From NCBI GenBank assembly GCA_031395645.1, contig JANNJM010000023.1, positions 3,367 through 67,366 on the forward strand: a stretch of DNA of 64,000 bases. Direction: 5' to 3'. This document shows, piece by piece, positions 58,894-64,000 of this stretch; within the stretch, counting starts at the first letter, position 1; each line of letters starts with the position of its first letter. Under the pieces are notes generated by a model that worked only from the letters and a program-made list of their open reading frames with translations, was not told the DNA's origin and made no database searches. The position numbers and the translations under genes are program-made. Origin of the DNA: SHZI01 sp031395645 (GTDB lineage Bacteria > Pseudomonadota > Gammaproteobacteria > Steroidobacterales > GCA-2729495).

Positions 58894-60675
58894 CTAAGGC
58901 GCCAGCGCCGATGGCCCCGGCGCAGTGCCCAGCCTGGCGCGAAGCAGGCCAAAATCAGCCGTCGTCACCGTCCCGCTGCCGTTCATGTCGGCAGCAGCGG
59001 CAGTCGCGCTGAACCCGACTGGCTGGCCGAGCACTGACCGCAACAGGCCAAAGTCGGCCGTCGTCACCGTCCCACTGTTGTTGATGTCCCCATCGCAGAG
59101 GTTGCCGTAACCGTCTGCGTCGGCGTCGAGCTGGGTCGGGTTGGCAGACAGGGTGCAGTTGTCGAGGTACTCAAGGACGCCATCACCATCCGTGTCGGTG
59201 AGATTCTTGAAGACCCAGTAGTCGGTACGAAAACTCGCATCAGCGCCGCTATTGCTGATGACTGCCACCACCATCGTCACCAGCTGGCCGTTGCCGCCCC
59301 CTGACACTGGCTGGGTGTCAAGTATGTCGTTGCCACCGAACACGAATGAATTGTCGGGAACAAAATTGCTGAGGGGTATGGTTACCAGCTGCCAGCCTCC
59401 GCCGCTGATTGCGCACGGGCCACTCGGGCCGATCTGGCAGATGTATTGAAATTCATCGTCAGCCGAATTGGTGATGACGCCATCGCCGTTGTCGTCGTCC
59501 TGAATATTCAATTCCAGCGCATAGTTCTGGCCAGGGTCCGGCTTGATCCAGAAACTGAAGTGCGTCATCCCGGTGATATTCAAGACCTTGTTTCGGCCAA
59601 AGCCACCGAAAAAGCCGGGCGCGCCACCCGATCCCCAGCCGGTCTGCAGCGATGCCGAGCCGCCGTTGGTCGGGGGCAAGTCCGTGAAATTCGCATCAAG
59701 GCCACCGCCGCCAACACCACCATTGAATGCAAACCAGCCGTTGGCGAAGGGGTTGCCGTGCTCCATGTCGTCGAAAACGAGCTGGACCGGCGCCGGGCCA
59801 CCGGCTGGCGTCTGGTACACACGCACGTAGTCGATAACGAAACTTCCTGGAAACACCGTCGAGCCGTTTGGGTTCCCGCCAAAATTGCCCCCGACAGCCA
59901 GGTTCAGGAGCACGTGGAAATTGACATTGAACGGGGCGGGGAAAGGCCCGGCCGTTGAATACCAGCTGTTCCTGGTCGCTGAGAGCACATCGTCGATATA
60001 CCAGCGAATTTCGCCGTCCTGCCACTCGACTGCGTATTCATGATAGTTGCCTGCCGCACCCACGAGGGGTGTCGTTGTAGTCGAGAACACGTTAGCGGGG
60101 TAGGCACCGCCATAGTGAATGGTGTTGTAGATCAGGCCCGGGTTCGAACCCTTGGACTCCATGATGTCGATTTCGCCGCTGGCGGCCCAGCCGCCGTAAT
60201 TCGGAACGCTGGTCAACATCCAGAACGCCGGCCAGTATCCCTGGCCGGACGGCAGTTTCGCGCGCATCTCGATACGGCCATAGGTCCAGTCACCCTTGTT
60301 CTTGGTGCGCAGGCGCGACGACGTGTAGTTCAGTCCACCGAGCGATTGCTGCTTCGCCGTTATTGTCAGTTCACCGTTGGCAACGGTCGCGTTGGTATGC
60401 GTGATGTTATCCGTGTAGTACTGCAGTTCGTTGTTGCCCCAGCCCGGGATGCCATAGGCGGACCCGTTGCCGATCATGAATTCCCACTTGGTCGTGTCGA
60501 CCGCGGTGCCGCTGAATTCATCAGACCAGACCAGCGTGCAGCCAGGGAGCGAGGCGCACTGCGCCCAGCTCGTGCCCGGAAGGGTGGCAAGCAGGCCGAG
60601 GGCCAGGACGCGGAGCACCGCAAGCGTCACTGCACCGTGGCTGCCCGTCTCGGGAGTAGATGTCTGGTTGCTCAT
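58894..60675 (-). CDS. Secreted glycoside hydrolase family 16 beta-glucanase with dockerin-like repeats
   Basis: The 593-residue protein has a signal peptide (about 15-38). Its GH16 domain (about 47-290) carries the catalytic pattern GEIDIMES with nucleophile Glu168, Asp170 and acid/base Glu173, and is closest in style to laminarinases/beta-1,3-glucanases. A jelly-roll, carbohydrate-binding-like region (about 305-485) follows, then a thrombospondin-3-like calcium stretch (TDTDGDGVLEYLDNC) and two dockerin-like repeats (DINNSGTVTTADFGLL and DMNGSGTVTTADFGLL). The start was chosen at 60675 for the signal peptide; the frame extends further but is not family-like. It should degrade beta-glucans outside the cell. 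Confidence 0.9.
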   Translation of the reverse strand: MSNQTSTPETGSHGAVTLAVLRVLALGLLATLPGTSWAQCASLPGCTLVWSDEFSGTAVDTTKWEFMIGNGSAYGIPGWGNNELQYYTDNITHTNATVANGELTITAKQQSLGGLNYTSSRLRTKNKGDWTYGRIEMRAKLPSGQGYWPAFWMLTSVPNYGGWAASGEIDIMESKGSNPGLIYNTIHYGGAYPANVFSTTTTPLVGAAGNYHEYAVEWQDGEIRWYIDDVLSATRNSWYSTAGPFPAPFNVNFHVLLNLAVGGNFGGNPNGSTVFPGSFVIDYVRVYQTPAGGPAPVQLVFDDMEHGNPFANGWFAFNGGVGGGGLDANFTDLPPTNGGSASLQTGWGSGGAPGFFGGFGRNKVLNITGMTHFSFWIKPDPGQNYALELNIQDDDNGDGVITNSADDEFQYICQIGPSGPCAISGGGWQLVTIPLSNFVPDNSFVFGGNDILDTQPVSGGGNGQLVTMVVAVISNSGADASFRTDYWVFKNLTDTDGDGVLEYLDNCTLSANPTQLDADADGYGNLCDGDINNSGTVTTADFGLLRSVLGQPVGFSATAAAADMNGSGTVTTADFGLLRARLGTAPGPSALAP

Positions 60676-60847
60676 GATCAATTTCTCAATTGCGCAGTTG
60701 GAATTGGTTCGCTCGACTACTTCTAGCGGATTGCACTGATTTAAGCACGTGGTCGTGCGGCAAGAGCAAGCAGGGGACATAACCGGCACGTGACATTCGC
60801 GCGGCTCGGGGATTCGGATCAGATGGCACGAACCGATACTGCCTCTC

Positions 60848-60878
60848 AAAAAAAAGAGGCCCCGCAAGCGGGGCCTCT
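60848..60878 (-). terminator. Rho-independent terminator of the PEP-CTERM gene
   Basis: On the minus strand the sequence is a 10-bp stem AGAGGCCCCG with a 4-base loop, followed by a T-run (the A-run 60848-60855 on the plus strand). It follows the stop at 60904 by about 25 bp. The GH16 gene downstream therefore has its own promoter. Confidence 0.92.
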
Positions 60879-60903
60879 TTCCTGGCCAGTAGTCGGAGTC
60901 GAC

Positions 60904-61563
60904 TCAGGCAAGCACTTTACGACGGGCAACGCCGAGCAGGCCGAGGGCGGAGCCGAACAGCCAGACGGCAGCCGGAACCGGAACGACAGACTCGAAGGAC
61001 GCATCGTCAAAACGCGGTGCACCACCATTGCCGCCCGGCAGGAAGTCGCCGGTGATCAGCACGATTCGTGCAAAGGCCGTTCCGGCAATCGCCACACTGC
61101 TGACCGTCAGGTTCTGCCAGACATTGGAGACTGTCGCTGCAGTAATGGTCGGGCCAAGCACGGCGCCCAGAGAGGTGACGCCATCGCCAGCAATCCACTC
61201 GATGTTGATTGCGGCAACCTGGCCGCCGGCCATGATGTCGGCCGTGTCATTCAACGCCCAGACGCCGGCATTCCACGTCTGCCCCGCGGAAGCCGCGAAC
61301 TGCTGGTAGACGCCGCCGAACCCGAAGGTCTTGAGGACCTGGGAGCCGCCGTGCGGGCCTGCAGGTCCGACCACGAGATTGTTGATGGTGAACGTCGTGC
61401 CGCCGAAGTCCGACCAGCCGGGCGCACCGAAATACTCAACGCCGGGAGCCGTTGACGGATTTTCAAAGCCCGGGTTAGCGAGCAGGTTGACCGCAGAAGC
61501 CGTGGAAGCGAGCAGCATGCTCGCGGCAACGCCGAGTAGAAGTCGTGAATACTTGTTCGTCAT
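60904..61563 (-). CDS. PEP-CTERM anchored exported protein
   Basis: The 219-residue protein has a signal peptide (about 8-24, ASTASAV) and, at the C-terminus, VPVPAAVWLFGSALGLLGVA followed by RRK: the PEP-CTERM sorting tail processed by exosortase/archaeosortase. The mature region begins LLANPGFENPSTAPGV, the start of a carbohydrate-binding-module-like beta-sandwich. It is likely a surface or exopolysaccharide-associated protein; ligand unknown. It has its own terminator and an upstream LacI-type palindrome. Whether the exosortase is encoded in the same genome cannot be seen here. Confidence 0.9.
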   Translation of the reverse strand: MTNKYSRLLLGVAASMLLASTASAVNLLANPGFENPSTAPGVEYFGAPGWSDFGGTTFTINNLVVGPAGPHGGSQVLKTFGFGGVYQQFAASAGQTWNAGVWALNDTADIMAGGQVAAINIEWIAGDGVTSLGAVLGPTITAATVSNVWQNLTVSSVAIAGTAFARIVLITGDFLPGGNGGAPRFDDASFESVVPVPAAVWLFGSALGLLGVARRKVLA

Positions 61564-61651
61564 TTATTTCTCCCCACCTGAATTAGAAACGGTGATTTTG
61601 TGTTTGTTGAAGTCGGTTTGTTAGCGTTTCGTGAGTGCTTTTTAATCCCGA

Positions 61652-61667
61652 TTGAAAGCGCTGTCAA
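61652..61667. promoter_or_regulatory. LacI-type operator candidate upstream of the PEP-CTERM gene
   Basis: TTGAAAGCGCTGTCAA is a 16-bp palindrome with 7 of 8 paired positions and the central CG of LacI-family sites. It lies about 90 bp upstream of the PEP-CTERM start (61563) and next to a GH16 glucanase locus, so a carbohydrate-responsive LacI regulator could control this region. No LacI gene is in the window. Confidence 0.6.
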
Positions 61668-61772
61668 GCCGCATAGCCGTGGGTTGGCGGTGAACCGTGG
61701 AATTTAATTGGATTATGTTATGACGTTCGTCAGCACCGAATTGCGGGACGAGCAAAGCGAAGAAAGCAGTGC

Positions 61773-61802
61773 AAAAAAAAGCCCCGCCGAAGCGGGGCTT
61801 TT
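61773..61802 (-). terminator. Rho-independent terminator of groESL
   Basis: On the minus strand AAGCCCCGC pairs with GCGGGGCTT around a TTCG loop (61788-61791), followed by a T-run (A-run 61773-61780 on the plus strand). It lies 75 bp downstream of the groEL stop, beyond a REP element. Confidence 0.92.
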
Positions 61803-61818
61803 CAGGCTCGTCTATCCA

Positions 61819-61866
61819 CGTAGGAGCGCGTTCACGCGCGACCGTTCGCGCCTAAAGGCGCTCCTA
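61819..61866. repeat. Two-headed REP element (GTAGGAGCGC ... GCGCTCCTAC)
   Basis: A plus-strand copy (GTAGGAGCGCGTTCACGCGC) and an inverted copy ending GGCGCTCCTAC lie about 8 bases apart, so the whole element can fold as one structure or as two hairpins. The head matches the single copy at 16933. It sits between groEL and its terminator. Confidence 0.85.
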
Positions 61867-61875
61867 CACAGGGCG

Positions 61876-63513
<1,638 letters not shown>

Positions 63514-63570
63514 AGGATGTCTTCCTTACTTAAAGTCAGTGTGTCGGGAGTTGATCAGGAGTGGAGACAC

Positions 63571-63861
63571 TCAGCCTTCGATCACGGCCATGATGTCGTC
63601 TTCCTTCATGACGAGGAGTTCCTCGCCATCGACCTTGACCTCGGTGCCGCTGTACTTGCCAAACAGCACCTTGTCGCCAGCCTTCAGGTCGAGGGGGCGG
63701 ACCTTGCCGTCCTCGAGGATCCGGCCCTTGCCCACGGCAATGACCTTGCCCTTGATGGGCTTCTCGGTGGCGGAGTCGGGAATCACGATGCCACCGGGGG
63801 AGGTACGCTCCTCTTCAGTGCGCTTAATGATGACGCGATCGTGTAGCGGACGAATCTTCAT
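63571..63861 (-). CDS. groES: Co-chaperonin GroES
   Basis: The 96-residue lid protein reads MKIRPLHDRVIIKRTEEERT, then the mobile loop SPGGIVIPDSATEKP and the KVLFGKYSGTEVKVDGEE segment. It caps GroEL and is the first gene of the operon. An AAGGAG lies 8 nt upstream of the ATG. Confidence 0.98.
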   Translation of the reverse strand: MKIRPLHDRVIIKRTEEERTSPGGIVIPDSATEKPIKGKVIAVGKGRILEDGKVRPLDLKAGDKVLFGKYSGTEVKVDGEELLVMKEDDIMAVIEG

Positions 63862-63933
63862 GCGGAAACTCCTTGAATATCATGGTTTTAGGCCTTCTAC
63901 CGACGCCCGATCGGGCCCGGTTACGACAAATCG

Positions 63934-63960
63934 TTAGCACTCTCCCCGTGGGGCTGCTAA
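63934..63960. promoter_or_regulatory. CIRCE (HrcA-binding) element upstream of groES
   Basis: The inverted repeat is TTAGCACTC (63934-63942), a 9-base spacer and GGCTGCTAA (63952-63960), matching the CIRCE consensus at 9/9 and 7/9 positions with the exact spacer. It lies about 75 bp upstream of the groES ATG, directly after the -10 hexamer. Confidence 0.9.
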
Positions 63961-63988
63961 TCATAGGGGCGGCCGCTGGAATTTCAAG
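63960..63988 (-). promoter_or_regulatory. groESL promoter with overlapping sigma-32 and sigma-70 elements
   Basis: On the minus strand a perfect sigma-32 -35 CTTGAAA (63982-63988) is followed after 12 bases by CCCCTAT (-10 region CCCCAT-like). The same stretch also reads as a sigma-70 promoter, TTGAAA, 16-bp spacer, TATGAT. The CIRCE element begins at the end of the -10, so HrcA would block the start site. Confidence 0.82.
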
Positions 63989-64000
63989 ACCGAAATGGGG

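Noticed and set aside
60134..60160. tRNA-like T-loop sequence (GGTTCGAACC)
   Set aside because: It lies inside the GH16 coding sequence and no acceptor or anticodon arms can be folded around it.

Overview
The window reads as a chromosomal segment of a high-GC, free-living gammaproteobacterium. The evidence is a complete lipid A/inner-core LPS gene set (LpxL-, KdkA-, KdoO- and HldD-type), GlnE, HtpX, MltD, a PEP-CTERM protein, and a groESL operon that carries both a heat-shock-type promoter and a CIRCE element. HrcA/CIRCE control occurs in Xanthomonadales-like lineages and not in E. coli, so a Xanthomonadales/Nevskiales/Steroidobacterales-type relative is plausible. I cannot name a species.

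Layout. 0-4 kb: nucleotide nucleosidase PpnN, an L,D-transpeptidase and a LysM lytic transglycosylase. 4-12 kb: a lipoprotein M14 peptidase, HtpX, then envelope/LPS genes (lpxL, kdkA, kdoO, an esterase, a methyltransferase, hldD with His at the catalytic Tyr140 position, a CHCC zinc protein). 12-20.6 kb: glnE, two HigBA toxin-antitoxin modules around a GST and a hydrolase, peptide deformylase, an EamA transporter and a PAP2 phosphatase. 20.7-26.5 kb: an ECF sigma/FecR/TonB-receptor signalling set followed by an EptA-type phosphoethanolamine transferase. 26-36 kb: a transglutaminase/TPR lipoprotein, tandem GFA protein, pirin, core MetE-like enzyme, porin plus sulfate-binding protein, and a lipoprotein oligopeptidase B.

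36.3-48.8 kb is an accessory island cut into modules by copies of a repeat beginning near AGTATAGGCCGTTCAAAG. Its modules are: a DUF4160/DUF2442 pair with an ATP/ADP-translocase-like transporter (fused to a cadherin-like domain), a secreted metallophosphatase and a secreted kinase-fold protein; a decayed AAA ATPase with a ParDE-type toxin-antitoxin pair; and an ergothioneine (EgtB/EgtD) plus exported MsrB/MsrA antioxidant block lying between two 97-bp direct repeats (92/97 identical). The most interesting candidate system is the transporter/kinase/phosphatase group, which could supply ATP to, and run, a reversible phosphorylation cycle outside the cytoplasm. This is inference from motifs and gene order.

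48.8-64 kb: a tightly packed permease/glutamine-synthetase-like/aldehyde dehydrogenase/iron alcohol dehydrogenase operon that fits gamma-glutamylation of ethanolamine or a similar amino alcohol; a prolyl oligopeptidase; a BamA/TamA-type outer-membrane protein; two small proteins; a GH16 glucanase with dockerin-like repeats; a PEP-CTERM protein with a LacI-type operator candidate upstream; and groEL/groES at the right edge. Two very long perfect hairpins (27-bp and 48-bp stems) sit at convergent gene ends. The larger one encodes the identical last seven residues of both LpxL and KdkA.
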